From positions 1 through 52,451 of the forward strand of contig CACZXN010000013.1 of assembly GCA_902785075.1 (NCBI GenBank): a stretch of DNA of 52,451 nucleotides, in the 5' to 3' direction. The notes beneath the pieces are model-generated. The model was not told the DNA's origin and made no database searches. It worked only from the letters and a program-made list of their open reading frames with translations. How positions within the stretch are numbered: the stretch's first letter is position 1; each line of letters opens with the position of its first letter. The DNA comes from an uncultured Bacteroidales bacterium (GTDB taxonomy: Bacteria > Bacteroidota > Bacteroidia > Bacteroidales > Bacteroidaceae). The position numbers were made by a program, and so were the translations under genes. Positions 34,396 to 43,680 of this stretch are shown piece by piece.

Positions 34396-37206
34396 TTATT
34401 TGTCTTCCGTTACCAGACATTCTCCATGCTTAGTGACACCTTCTGCTGAGACATCAATCGTGGTACATACCGAATTATTGTAGAACTCGATAGCTGCTTG
34501 TCCGTATTTATCCGTTGTCACCTTTGGATTCCAATAGAGCGTCCGGCGATAGTCCTTAATCTCAGGCAGTTTAGCCTTGCTGTAGTCGGGGTTGTAGTAT
34601 TCTGCAGGGCGAGTGAAACCTTGGAGGAAGTATTCGCGTCCCTTGATTTCCGGACGGTCTTTTTTCTCGTACATCGAATAGTTGATGAAGGCATCAATGC
34701 CAACCGAAGGCTGTCCTTCCTGACGATCAAGGTGGTAATGCTCGAATGGCGTCTGACGGCGTGGTGAGTCCGACACCACACTGATGCTTTTCGGAGACGA
34801 GAGGAAAGAAAAGTTGTCAGCATGTTCGTTAAAGTCGCCCGAACTCCAGTCGATAGCAGCAATATGCGACTCGTGTGTGTTGTAATCGGTTACATACTGA
34901 TGGCGAACGAAACCATCAACGAGCGACTCATTCTCTGTCAATGAGTATTCCATACCGTCAAGCAGGTTGAATGTGTCGTAGTAACCTTGATCCCACTTAT
35001 CGTTGACGAAATCAATGAAAGGTACCTGATATACATGCTTGTCGCGTTGACGTTTGGCGTGAGGTCTGCGCTTCGACTTGATGTTGACTTGCGGAATCCA
35101 CTCGCTGGCATAGATGTCTTCCTGGAACTCTTCCCATGTGAGTTTTCTGTCCTTGAAGTTATCAGGACCGTGCGTCTCATACCAGCTATAGGTTTTGATG
35201 CCCTGTGGATAGAAATATTGCTTGCGCAGGAATATCTTGGAGTCGTGCTCCACTTTGTCGTAGTTCTTCTTCTCCATTTTCTTGACGAACTTAGCACGAA
35301 GGCTGAGGCGTGCAGTACCGTAGAATGGTTCATAAGGTATTTGGAAATAGCCGGCGGTGTCAGCCTTCACATTCCCTTCGAACAGGTATGTGTCGCCTTC
35401 CTTTAGGTCTGTCGAAGTGTTAAACAGTCGGCAGGTGATTTGCAGCAATCCCTGATCTTTTGTGAAGAGGCTGCGACGAAGTGGCATCGCATTTCCGTAG
35501 ATGACCATTTTCTGTTCTGGAAGGTATTGCAGGTTGAACTGCGAAGGCGAGAGTACATAATGCCAGTCGTAGCGTCGCCAACCTTGTATCATCAGCAGCA
35601 GGTCGAGGGCTTGCTGGTGTTTCTCGTCATTCGATTCGAAGTAGTAATCGGGATTCTCTACAAACCCCTTTATCTCCGACTCTAATAGCAGGTTGGTGAG
35701 CACGTTTCCTGTTGCAAATGAGGGGTCGAGCTGATCAGCATCGCGGATAGCGACCGAGAACATTTGTTCTTGAAGGGGAGTACCCTTGGAGTCTGTCGCA
35801 ATGAGATTGAGTTTTATCTTTTCCAGCGGACGGTACGGGCGGTTGGGAATACCGGCAACGATGACGGTTCCCTTTGCTTCGTCTGTTCTGTTGATGAAGA
35901 AGAGACGGTCGGCATATACGTTCCCCTCTTCGTCTGTCAGCACAACTTGGTTCACACCTTCAGGCAGGTCTTCCTGATACATCGCATCTTCCCATTCTGT
36001 CTTTCCTCCGATGTTGAATATCTTGATTCTCTTGCCTCGACAGAACACCATCAGCATCAATGCTCTGTTGTCCTTGAAGGTGTTCACTACATTGAAATAG
36101 ACACCTTCTTCATCCTGCTCTACAGCAAGGCGTGCACCTTCTTTCTTTACGTCAGGCAGTTTGAAATTAAACTTGTGCTCACCGAATTCGAATCGCGCCT
36201 TGTAACTCTTGCCGTGCTGAGGGGTGAGAGTGAACATCCCTCGACCTGCGTGTAATGGTCTCAGCGTGTCGATCGCTTCTCCGTCTTCGAGCAGCACACC
36301 AGTCACGTTCAAACGCTCCAATTCCTGATTCATTGCCTCCCAAGCCACACGACAGGGATGTCCTTCGATGAGGTTTCCGCTTTCAGGGTAGAACTTTACC
36401 TCGAACTCTGGGGTGAGCCAGTTTACCTGGAAATCGCCCATCGTAATCTTTGTCGGCATAATCTTGCGCATGTAGTTCTCAGCACTATCTGGACGGCTAT
36501 ACACAGGGATGACACGCGAGAAGAGGTTGTTGTAGAGACGGTAATTACGCTCCATACCGTCAGGGTCGATGTTGAACCCACTATCGTATTCGTTGTCTTT
36601 CTGGACAATCGTCTTCAACTTCTTTTGCTGCTCCTTCTCTTTCATGTCGATTTCTTTGCCCTCATCGTCCAGAAACATATCGATACCACCTTTGAAGATA
36701 TAAGTAGGACTCGGATCTTCTTTGGGTTGTTGTGTCAGGGCTAATAGCTCTTCATTGTCCACAGGATACCATCCATTCTCCCCATTAGGGGCATACCACG
36801 TCTTGGTGTACCATGAATAAATGTGTTCGTACCCGAAGTTCAGCATCCACTTCGTATAGGCACGTATTTCGAAGTATCCTGCGAAGATGGTGTCGTTGAT
36901 GGCAAACTGCCCGTTTGCCTGTCCGTTCTCGTCTACAACCAGCTGCTGACGTTCCAAGATGTAGCCCTGCTCGTTCAGCAGTTCCACATAGAGTATCTTG
37001 CTAAGCGGCTGTGGCGTGTTGTCATCAGCAAGCACTACATAGGCTTTGTACCAAATCGTGTCGCCAAGGAAGTAGCAGTTGTTGTCGAAGTGCAGATACA
37101 CCTTTTCCTGCACGGGCAACACATTGGTTTGCTTCTTATTCTGTGCAAACAATCCTGTTGTCAGCGATGTCAGCCACAATACACTTATCAATACAAAAGT
37201 TTTCAT
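34396..37206 (-). CDS. Large secreted protein with MG2-like macroglobulin domain
   Basis: A 936-residue protein with a signal peptide to about residue 21 (TGLFAQ). The N-terminal KVYLHFDNNCYFLGDTIWY is the MG2-type macroglobulin domain seen in Bacteroidota envelope proteins, followed by several beta-sandwich stretches (NVTGVLLEDGEAIDTLRPLH; EKIKLNLIATDSKGTPL). The C-terminal YRRTLYWNPKVTTDKYGQA also resembles macroglobulin domains. No thioester CxEQ motif is present, so it is not a typical trap-type alpha-2-macroglobulin. Role unknown. It lies downstream of a DUF2264 gene by 36 bp. Confidence 0.7.
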   Translation of the reverse strand: MKTFVLISVLWLTSLTTGLFAQNKKQTNVLPVQEKVYLHFDNNCYFLGDTIWYKAYVVLADDNTPQPLSKILYVELLNEQGYILERQQLVVDENGQANGQFAINDTIFAGYFEIRAYTKWMLNFGYEHIYSWYTKTWYAPNGENGWYPVDNEELLALTQQPKEDPSPTYIFKGGIDMFLDDEGKEIDMKEKEQQKKLKTIVQKDNEYDSGFNIDPDGMERNYRLYNNLFSRVIPVYSRPDSAENYMRKIMPTKITMGDFQVNWLTPEFEVKFYPESGNLIEGHPCRVAWEAMNQELERLNVTGVLLEDGEAIDTLRPLHAGRGMFTLTPQHGKSYKARFEFGEHKFNFKLPDVKKEGARLAVEQDEEGVYFNVVNTFKDNRALMLMVFCRGKRIKIFNIGGKTEWEDAMYQEDLPEGVNQVVLTDEEGNVYADRLFFINRTDEAKGTVIVAGIPNRPYRPLEKIKLNLIATDSKGTPLQEQMFSVAIRDADQLDPSFATGNVLTNLLLESEIKGFVENPDYYFESNDEKHQQALDLLLMIQGWRRYDWHYVLSPSQFNLQYLPEQKMVIYGNAMPLRRSLFTKDQGLLQITCRLFNTSTDLKEGDTYLFEGNVKADTAGYFQIPYEPFYGTARLSLRAKFVKKMEKKNYDKVEHDSKIFLRKQYFYPQGIKTYSWYETHGPDNFKDRKLTWEEFQEDIYASEWIPQVNIKSKRRPHAKRQRDKHVYQVPFIDFVNDKWDQGYYDTFNLLDGMEYSLTENESLVDGFVRHQYVTDYNTHESHIAAIDWSSGDFNEHADNFSFLSSPKSISVVSDSPRRQTPFEHYHLDRQEGQPSVGIDAFINYSMYEKKDRPEIKGREYFLQGFTRPAEYYNPDYSKAKLPEIKDYRRTLYWNPKVTTDKYGQAAIEFYNNSVCTTIDVSAEGVTKHGECLVTEDK

Positions 37207-37242
37207 AAAGCTAGTTGTTTTGTGAGGGCAGGAGATGGTTGG

Positions 37243-38586
37243 TTATTCCCAGTAAAGCTGTTGGCGATTGATGTCCCACTTATGGTCTTTCGGGAAGTCG
37301 TCACCCTCCCAGGCTTTCTTGCTGGTCCACTTCTCTGCAGGGTCTGTCCAGAACGGGTCAGTCTCAGGAAGTCCCAATGGAAGGAATGCCAGACTTGTCA
37401 TATAGAGCGAACCGTTGTTGGTGTACCAGTCAGCAACATTCGGGTGAGGACCTACAAATCCGATTGTCAGGAAGCCTCCTGCGTTATAGTTCTTGCTCAG
37501 CGCCTTTGCGGTCTTGGCAGGATTCTCTACCTGGCCGAAGAACATACGGTTGGCTACCGCAGTAATGGCAGCACGAACCTGTCCGTTGTGCAGTTCCTGT
37601 GGCAGTTGTTTGCGCCATGCGAGTTGTGCCAATGGCTGCAGTACAGCCATTCGGTAGGGTATGCTTCTTCCCACTACAGGGAAGGTGCCTTCAGGTGAGA
37701 TGAATCGCTCCAGGATGACCGACCACTTCTGCATACGCTTGCGAACCTCCTGCAGACGGTTTCTGGCTCCGCGGGTCTTGTCGTTGGTCTTGCTGAAAAT
37801 CAGATATGAGTCGTTCGGGCGTTTTGCTGCAATCATCTCCAGGCACTCCGTGTACATCGGTTGGATGACATACGAGTTGTAATAGTCGAAAGCAAACGAA
37901 GGTCCGTCGCTGTAGAGACCGTCACCTATATACCATTCCTCCACCTTGGCCAATGCCAGCTTGATACGGTAAGCATCGAAACGAGCACCGACATACATCA
38001 GGAAACTCTCCTCCATCGCTACAAACAGCAGCCAGTTCGTGTAAGGAGGGTCATAGCGGCGAAGCCCCTGAATCTCCTTAATGTAGAGGTCCTTCGTCTC
38101 TTGTGGAAGGGGCACCCACAGCGAGTCGTAGCCACGATACAGACCTTCGACTACATACGCACCATCTACGAGCGTCTGACCTCCGTTCTCCCATCCCAGA
38201 CGGTCGGGCGACTTAGGGTCAACAGCGTTGATGATGGCCTTTCTTGTCCATTCTCTCAACTGCTTACGCTTTGCACTCTCGGGTGTGTCGTCGTCTGGAA
38301 GGTTCAGCCAAGGAGCCAAACCGGCCAAGAGGCGTCCGAAAGCCTCCATGTAAGCCACTTTCTTATCGCGGTTGTCCCATGTAGGCGACAACTCCAGGTT
38401 CTTGTTTCCTCCAACCGTGTCCATCACTTGCTGAAGTCGTCCCTCAGCCATATTCTTCATGACAGGTTCAGCCATCTGATACATGATGTCTACCCACACT
38501 TCACGATCGGTTTTCTGCTTGATGTCTTTCGCATCGAGCGCCATGCATGCCAAGCACGCAATTGCAAGAATTACAAATCTTCTCAT
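37243..38586 (-). CDS. DUF2264 secreted protein
   Basis: A 447-residue protein with a signal peptide (AIACLACMALDA), then the DUF2264 fold: EAFGRLLAGLAPWLNLPDDD, YTNWLLFVAMEESFLMYVG, DGLYSDGPSFAFDYYNSYVI and FISPEGTFPVVGRSIPYRM. Such (alpha/alpha)6-like proteins are often near polysaccharide genes and may be glycan-active, but no activity is proven. It lies 15 bp after the lipoprotein gene and before the MG2-type gene. Confidence 0.82.
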   Translation of the reverse strand: MRRFVILAIACLACMALDAKDIKQKTDREVWVDIMYQMAEPVMKNMAEGRLQQVMDTVGGNKNLELSPTWDNRDKKVAYMEAFGRLLAGLAPWLNLPDDDTPESAKRKQLREWTRKAIINAVDPKSPDRLGWENGGQTLVDGAYVVEGLYRGYDSLWVPLPQETKDLYIKEIQGLRRYDPPYTNWLLFVAMEESFLMYVGARFDAYRIKLALAKVEEWYIGDGLYSDGPSFAFDYYNSYVIQPMYTECLEMIAAKRPNDSYLIFSKTNDKTRGARNRLQEVRKRMQKWSVILERFISPEGTFPVVGRSIPYRMAVLQPLAQLAWRKQLPQELHNGQVRAAITAVANRMFFGQVENPAKTAKALSKNYNAGGFLTIGFVGPHPNVADWYTNNGSLYMTSLAFLPLGLPETDPFWTDPAEKWTSKKAWEGDDFPKDHKWDINRQQLYWE

Positions 38587-38601
38587 ATTATTCGTTTTTG
38601 T

Positions 38602-39147
38602 TTATTTCGCCATTCTCATTTCTGTCTCATCATCCGACTTCAGTACCAGGCTGTCTTCCGTCAGGAGCACGATGTCATACTTTTCCGCCTTATCAGCATT
38701 GCTCTCCGAGATCGTCAACTGTCCATCGATGATGGCCCATCGGTTGTATGCGGTGTCGAACCCCGTCGAAGCGACACTTCCGTCCTCCTTCAACGTAAAC
38801 GAATAGCTGTCGGCATCGCCCACACCTTTCCATTCGTTACATAGTGCTGTGAGGTTCACGATGTACTTTGCCGTCAGTTCGCCTTCATGCTCGAAATACT
38901 CCATGCTGACGATGTCGCCACAAGCAAGACCTCCCACAGCATTGTTCTCGTAAAACACATACAACGTATCTCCGTCCGTTCTGACGAATTCCAGCGAGTG
39001 CATCGACGTACCATCGCCGACACTACCCACCTCACTCTTTGTGTTTCCTATCGTTGCCAGCCCGTCCTTCTCCGTCTCACCCCTTTTGGTCTCCACACAC
39101 GCAGTCAATCCAAGCAGCACGATGCACACGATAATCAGTTTCTTCAT
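38602..39147 (-). CDS. DUF4738-like lipoprotein
   Basis: A protein of about 181 residues from MKKLIIVCIVLLGLTACVET, a clear lipoprotein signal with lipobox LTAC. The body is a beta-rich domain (SMHSLEFVRTDGDTLYVFYE) resembling DUF4738 lipoproteins of Prevotella and Bacteroides. No function known. Reading starts at 39165 in the long frame, but the lipoprotein start at 39147 is much better. Confidence 0.65.
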   Translation of the reverse strand: MKKLIIVCIVLLGLTACVETKRGETEKDGLATIGNTKSEVGSVGDGTSMHSLEFVRTDGDTLYVFYENNAVGGLACGDIVSMEYFEHEGELTAKYIVNLTALCNEWKGVGDADSYSFTLKEDGSVASTGFDTAYNRWAIIDGQLTISESNADKAEKYDIVLLTEDSLVLKSDDETEMRMAK

Positions 39148-39186
39148 ATTCGTTTTCGTAATCACTAAAAATCATTTCGGGGGCAG

Positions 39187-39597
39187 CTATTTCTCAATCC
39201 GATTCACCACCCTGATGGTCGACAACAAGTTGCCCTCCTCGTCTTTCACATCCACGTTCCACACATGAATGGTATGTCCGGCGCTGATCAGCGAACCAAA
39301 TCCCGTCACATACCCCTCGAACGGAGACATCTGCACATGATTGCCCGACACCTCTATGCCACACACCTTCGCATCCAACCCCGCGACATGCAGCGACCCA
39401 GCACCGGCAACCGTCTCTGCCAAAGCGAGATAGGCGCCCCCATGAACGATACCCATGTGTTGACGAGTCGATTTCGAGATAGGCATCTTCACCACCACCA
39501 CATCATCGTCCGTCGACACAAATCTCATCCCAAGCGCCTCCATCAGCGTGTCCTTCGACAATGCGTTCATTACCTCACACTCTTTTTCTGTAAGCAT
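39187..39597 (-). CDS. Hotdog-fold thioesterase (PaaI/YbdB type)
   Basis: A 136-residue acyl-CoA thioesterase-like protein. HGGAYLALAETVAGAGSLH holds the family active-site pattern (HGG then acidic residue on the central helix), followed by VSGNHVQMSPFEGYVTGF. In Bacteroidota such genes often accompany menaquinone or phenylacetate metabolism; here the neighbours give no hint. It is the first gene of the minus-strand run ending at 33763. Confidence 0.85.
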   Translation of the reverse strand: MLTEKECEVMNALSKDTLMEALGMRFVSTDDDVVVVKMPISKSTRQHMGIVHGGAYLALAETVAGAGSLHVAGLDAKVCGIEVSGNHVQMSPFEGYVTGFGSLISAGHTIHVWNVDVKDEEGNLLSTIRVVNRIEK

Positions 39598-39629
39598 ACC
39601 CGTTGTTCCTGTTTATTGCTAATCACTTG

Positions 39630-39660
39630 CAAAGATAGCAATTATTTACTATTTGACAAT
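39630..39660 (-). promoter_or_regulatory. Promoter of the thioesterase-led run
   Basis: Minus strand: ATTG (39657-39660), 19 bp, TATCTTTG (39630-39637). The -33 part departs by one base from TTTG. Confidence 0.5.
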
Positions 39661-39915
39661 TTACTATTTACTATTTTCTTCATTTCACGATTGTTTTTAT
39701 CCATAATAACGCAAACAATTCTTTTTGTCAAGTCATTTTTCCCCTAATCACTTACTTTTATTTTCGTTCATACATTTATTTACTATTAGACGATTTAATA
39801 AATTTCATTTGTTCAATCTTGTTACGACTCGGCATAGTTCAAACTAGTTTGACTCTGCTCTCGCTGCTCCAAGATGTTCCTATTTACTATTGATTTTAAT
39901 TGATTTATTTACAAA
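39661..39915. other. AT-rich non-coding stretch before the repeat block
   Basis: Mostly simple runs such as tttactattta and no gene or strong fold. The whole non-coding gap is 39598-40507; from 39916 on it consists of the repeat modules described separately. Confidence 0.5.
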
Positions 39916-40094
39916 TTTCTTAGCCCTGAAGGGGCGAAATAATTTAGGATAGGGCGGAAGCCCTATTTCGTTTTCAACACCCCACCCATCGCCCTGTAGG
40001 GGCGAAATATTATGTCTTTCAGATAGGGTTGACACCCTATCCTTTGTTATGTCACCCCTACGGGGTTTCTAGGTTCCCTCGTCCTCCCCCTAGA
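39916..40094 (+). repeat. Repeat module B, copy 2 (direct copy of 321-500)
   Basis: Near-identical to 321-500 in the same orientation, with the same chain of palindromes (ccctgaagggg, atagggcggaagccctat, atagggttgacaccctat, cccctacgggg). Confidence 0.85.
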
Positions 40095-40179
40095 GGGGGA
40101 GTTAGAGGGGGCTTTCTTAGCTCTTCCCCTAAGATAGGGGAAGTACCCGAAGGGGGAAGGAGTATGAAAAACGTAAATA

Positions 40180-40486
40180 GTTTTAGGTATTATATTAGGT
40201 CTTAGTTACCTCTTAGTTACCTCTTAGTTAGGTCTTTTTGTGCGTTTTCTGCTTGTAAGTGTCTAACGGAGAGTAACTTGCGAGTTCTCTATGTTAGGTC
40301 TTGAGAAAAACGCAAAAAAATATTTTTTTCCCGTTCCAATAACCCAGCATTATCGGAGAATAACCCACGCTTGCTCGCAGAAAACCGTCCCCTAATTCCT
40401 CCGCGAAACTTGTTTACTCCCCCAAATAATTAATGATACATTAAAGAAAGGAGAGCCAAAGCCCTCCTGTCTTTCTTCTACAGCTC
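40180..40486 (-). repeat. Repeat module A, right copy (inverted)
   Basis: The reverse complement matches 1-308, with the outer 105 bases almost identical. The inner part is more diverged but keeps landmarks such as tgggttattggaacggg, ctcaagacctaacat and aaaaagacctaact. It carries the array at 40193-40236. Confidence 0.85.
40193..40236 (-). repeat. Four reverse-oriented 11-bp repeats
   Basis: Units TATTAGGTCTT, AGTTACCTCTT, AGTTACCTCTT and AGTTAGGTCTT at 40193, 40204, 40215 and 40226, equivalent to the array at 522-554. Confidence 0.85.
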
Positions 40487-40500
40487 TACAGTTCTTAGTT

Positions 40501-40609
40501 CTTAGCTCTATAACTTTGAACTCTTGACCCCTGAACCTTGAACCGCTTCTCTTGCTTTCCTCTTTATTTCCTCCACCTGCGGTGATGGGATCTTCACTGG
40601 TTTCTCGAG
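40501..40609 (-). repeat. 109-bp direct repeat covering a ligase 3' end, copy 1
   Basis: Shares length (no gap) and most bases with 44407-44515. It covers both the last 34 or so codons of the ligase-like gene and the non-coding bases just after its stop, including ctctataactttgaactct. Confidence 0.75.
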
Positions 40610-42187
40610 GATGACCTGTGCAATGGAGTCGGCTCGAAAGGAATCACCATTGTCTCTATATGTCTGCATCATCCCTTCGAGGGGTGCGAACCGCACAGGG
40701 CACATCCACATAGCGTTCTCATAATGTTGTAGGGCATCATTATGTTGCTGCAGATGTCGGTATGTGTCCCCTGCAAGTAGTTCCATGTCATACGTATCCG
40801 CATATTGGTGCAGCTGTTGGTATGTACCCAAGACTTCATCCAGTCGGCTCACCTTGTATTGGGCGTACATATACGAATAGAGGAATCTCGGATTGTTGTG
40901 GTAATGGCTGGACAGCTTGTCATAGCGGTCTATCACCGCTGCCGTATAATGTCGCTCAACACCTCTGTTGAGTTTTGCCCACTCATGTTCGCAGGTCATT
41001 TCCCATATCGTCAGTGCCAGTCCTGCGATGCATACTCCTATCGACGCTACCATTACAGTCTTCCTGTATCGTTGCTGCAGTCTGCGGATTGGTTTTCTCA
41101 TCATCACGATATATGTCAGTGCCACCACTACCCATGGCAGAGGATACAGAAAAGGATAGCTAGTCATGGAAAACACTAATACAACCGTTAGCGGTAGTGT
41201 CATCTGCCCTAACAGCATGTCTTTCTTCCTGTGATAGGTATAATAAGGTATGGCGAACAGCAGCAGGAGCAATATAGGTGCTATGACACCGAAGTCCACC
41301 CACAGGTACAGGAACTCATTGAGCGGATGACTGATATCATCAGCATACCATGCTGCCGGACTGTCGGGATGAGACTTGAAGTAGTCTGCCTGCTGCACCA
41401 TGTATTCCCTTTCAAACCCATGCCACCCGTATCCTGTCAATGGGCGCTCCTCTATCAGCTCCCATGTACGTTCAAGGATGAACTGCCTGCCTCCAGTCGA
41501 CTCCTGTTTCACAGAGAATACATAAAGCACCACCGCCAACAGCAGTCCGCCACCGATGATTCCGCACCATATCCGCACCACACTTGGTTTCACCCACCGC
41601 CTCGCTTCCCGATAAAACATTAGGAGAATGATAACAGCCATGCATACCATCCCTGTCCTGCATCCCGAGAGGAACACCATCACAGCTGCTGCTACTGTCA
41701 AGAGCCATAGAGACCCTTTGCCAAAGTATGTTAGCATCTGATGGAAACCACTCCCCCTCAGTCTTCCCCCTTTGGGGGACTGAGGGAGGGGTTGGGGGTG
41801 AGTCAGCTTTATCATCGCCACCAGTACACATGTATGTAAAGCAAATCCCGTTGGGTTGTCGAACACCCCCTTGATGACAGGACTTCCCATCGTGATGATG
41901 TCAGCTACAAAGGCATAGACGAGATGATATATCAGTACCAACATCACAGCCGTTTGTGAGTAAACCGTCAATTGCTTCCTCTCATGCAACTTACCCTCCC
42001 GAATCGGAAGGGTAAGATACACGGCAATTATTACCAGCCCCACCATCACTGTCCCATACCACTTAGGCATCAGCACCTCATCGGTCAGTCCCTGCATGGG
42101 AGGCAGGCAGGTGGAGAGGAGAAGGATGATGGGTATAATCAGGAACACAGATCTTTTGAATCCGCTTTTCGCGATTGTCGTTATCAA
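40508..42187 (-). CDS. O-antigen ligase/polymerase-like membrane protein with TPR tail (cassette 1)
   Basis: A 559-residue protein: about 10-12 membrane helices, the Wzy/WaaL-type periplasmic segment with EERPLTGYGWHGFEREYM and SHPDSPAAWYADDISHPLNE (about 250-295), and a C-terminal TPR-like region from about 440. It ends with EKPVKIPSPQVEEIKRKARE, shared with the paralogue at 44438-46012. Such proteins join or polymerise glycans on the periplasmic side, or glycosylate proteins. Residues about 128-149 are an in-frame insertion of a GC-rich repeat. The start overlaps the upstream 492-residue gene by 4 bp. Confidence 0.85.
   Translation of the reverse strand: MITTIAKSGFKRSVFLIIPIILLLSTCLPPMQGLTDEVLMPKWYGTVMVGLVIIAVYLTLPIREGKLHERKQLTVYSQTAVMLVLIYHLVYAFVADIITMGSPVIKGVFDNPTGFALHTCVLVAMIKLTHPQPLPQSPKGGRLRGSGFHQMLTYFGKGSLWLLTVAAAVMVFLSGCRTGMVCMAVIILLMFYREARRWVKPSVVRIWCGIIGGGLLLAVVLYVFSVKQESTGGRQFILERTWELIEERPLTGYGWHGFEREYMVQQADYFKSHPDSPAAWYADDISHPLNEFLYLWVDFGVIAPILLLLLFAIPYYTYHRKKDMLLGQMTLPLTVVLVFSMTSYPFLYPLPWVVVALTYIVMMRKPIRRLQQRYRKTVMVASIGVCIAGLALTIWEMTCEHEWAKLNRGVERHYTAAVIDRYDKLSSHYHNNPRFLYSYMYAQYKVSRLDEVLGTYQQLHQYADTYDMELLAGDTYRHLQQHNDALQHYENAMWMCPVRFAPLEGMMQTYRDNGDSFRADSIAQVILEKPVKIPSPQVEEIKRKAREAVQGSGVKSSKL
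41751..41805. repeat. GC-rich palindromic repeat inserted in the ligase gene
   Basis: ctccccctcagtcttcccc, then ctttgggggactgagg and ggttgggggtgagtc: a common Bacteroidota intergenic-type element with cccctttggggg at its core. Read in frame it encodes THPQPLPQSPKGGRLRGSG, absent from the paralogue at 44438-46012. Confidence 0.7.
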
Positions 42188-43662
42188 TGGCTTAACTTAT
42201 ATTCATTATAGACGATGTCCACATACTGTTTGCAGTACGGATGAGACAGCATCGCCTTAATCTCTTCCAGTTCTGTTTCGCTAATGTGATGACGGAACAC
42301 CATGCCGTATGCCTCACTTGCTATCAGCATCTCCATAAAGAAAGTCCTACCCGTCCATCCGGTTATTCTGTTCAGCTCCTCCTGTTGAAGCTCGATAATC
42401 TTTCGCCAGCGGTTGGGAGTATTCTCTGGTACTTTACTAATACAACTTTCTATCGGATAAAGTTGGTCTGAATAGCCGAAAGGATCTATGTCACAATACA
42501 GCAAAGAGACATCTTCAGGGTCTAAGTATTTCAGGTAACTATAGTCTGCCTTGTCAAGCATGGCCTTGTACCGATTTTTCTCATCCTCCTCTCGGGCATC
42601 TTCGTATTTGTTTTTGACGAAGACATCCACATTTGACAATTGATTGATGTAGAAAGACTTGACACTATTAAGGTATAGTAGCGTCTCGTATGGCGACAGC
42701 CGGTAGTGCCAACATACATAGTCAGCATATTCCATTGCTTTTTCGAAATCTGCTTTCAGCATGCTGCAATGTTGTTCGTAACTGTAACTAGCAAAACCAT
42801 CTGTTAGATTACCAAAGTATTTCTGCATGTTAAAACATGTAATGGGAATCCACGGACAATTGGCCAATCTGTTATATGCTTCCCTGCCGGAATGATTGGT
42901 GTAGGATATACCCTTACCCTCATGGATGCCATTCATTTCCACAGAAATCCTGTCACCTGGACGGACATATATAAACCCTGCATTAAAGTTGGAACTCATC
43001 AGGCGAGCATCACGCAGTTGAATCATCTGAGGAGTATACATCTTGAATTTAGCGCTAAAATGTCCTGATGCATCAATAGAACTGTATTTTGTTGATTCTT
43101 CTCTTAAATACGGACGAGGAGCCTCAGAATGACAATATACCTGAGTAAGGATATTTCCGTCGGAAAAGTGAATAATTCCCTCTATCTCTGTATCCTGCAT
43201 CTTGAAATGCCGAAAATCCGTTTCTGTATTATCTGCCCTTCCTATTGCCTTCGGGATGTTCAACTGTACGTTTGAATCGTGTAGGCCATAAACCCCAAAC
43301 GAACCAGGGCATATGATGTCCAATGCGCAATTTGATTCTTCTATAGGGGGAAACTTAATGGTAAAATTCAACTGTTGTCCTTTCGTGAGAACATATAAGG
43401 AATCAAACTTGATGCCATTTGTTTCGATGGCATGATATCGTTCACCTTTATCGTCAACAAGATAAATGCCATGACCGATTTTAAATGTAGGTCCTGCTTG
43501 CTTGGTCGTTTTAAAAGACACGCAAGTCATGTCTTTATCAAACGTTATTTTCGTCACTTCTGTTCCTGTAGTGTTAGAATACAGATATGATAACTTGGTA
43601 ATACTTTTAGCATGAGCAATTGCCGAAAGTATAAATAATATACATAATAATCTACTTTTCAT
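42184..43662 (-). CDS. Secreted protein of unknown function (cassette 1)
   Basis: A 492-residue protein with a signal peptide (LFILSAIAHA). The middle (about 205-250: FSAKFKMYTPQMIQLRDARL, YVRPGDRISVEMNG) resembles the DUF4369-like N-terminal domain of Bacteroidota TlpA-type proteins, but no thioredoxin domain or CxxC follows; the rest is helical with many aromatic residues. It sits 18 bp after the leader lipoprotein gene and overlaps the ligase gene by 4 bp. Its role is likely tied to these two neighbours. Confidence 0.65.
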   Translation of the reverse strand: MKSRLLCILFILSAIAHAKSITKLSYLYSNTTGTEVTKITFDKDMTCVSFKTTKQAGPTFKIGHGIYLVDDKGERYHAIETNGIKFDSLYVLTKGQQLNFTIKFPPIEESNCALDIICPGSFGVYGLHDSNVQLNIPKAIGRADNTETDFRHFKMQDTEIEGIIHFSDGNILTQVYCHSEAPRPYLREESTKYSSIDASGHFSAKFKMYTPQMIQLRDARLMSSNFNAGFIYVRPGDRISVEMNGIHEGKGISYTNHSGREAYNRLANCPWIPITCFNMQKYFGNLTDGFASYSYEQHCSMLKADFEKAMEYADYVCWHYRLSPYETLLYLNSVKSFYINQLSNVDVFVKNKYEDAREEDEKNRYKAMLDKADYSYLKYLDPEDVSLLYCDIDPFGYSDQLYPIESCISKVPENTPNRWRKIIELQQEELNRITGWTGRTFFMEMLIASEAYGMVFRHHISETELEEIKAMLSHPYCKQYVDIVYNEYKLSH

Positions 43663-43680
43663 ATACGTCTATACTTGTTT

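Noticed and set aside
36823-38844. Long plus-strand ORFs (291 and 327 residues) opposite the MG2-type and DUF2264 genes
   Set aside because: Antisense to genes with signal peptides and family motifs; no promoter or domain of their own.
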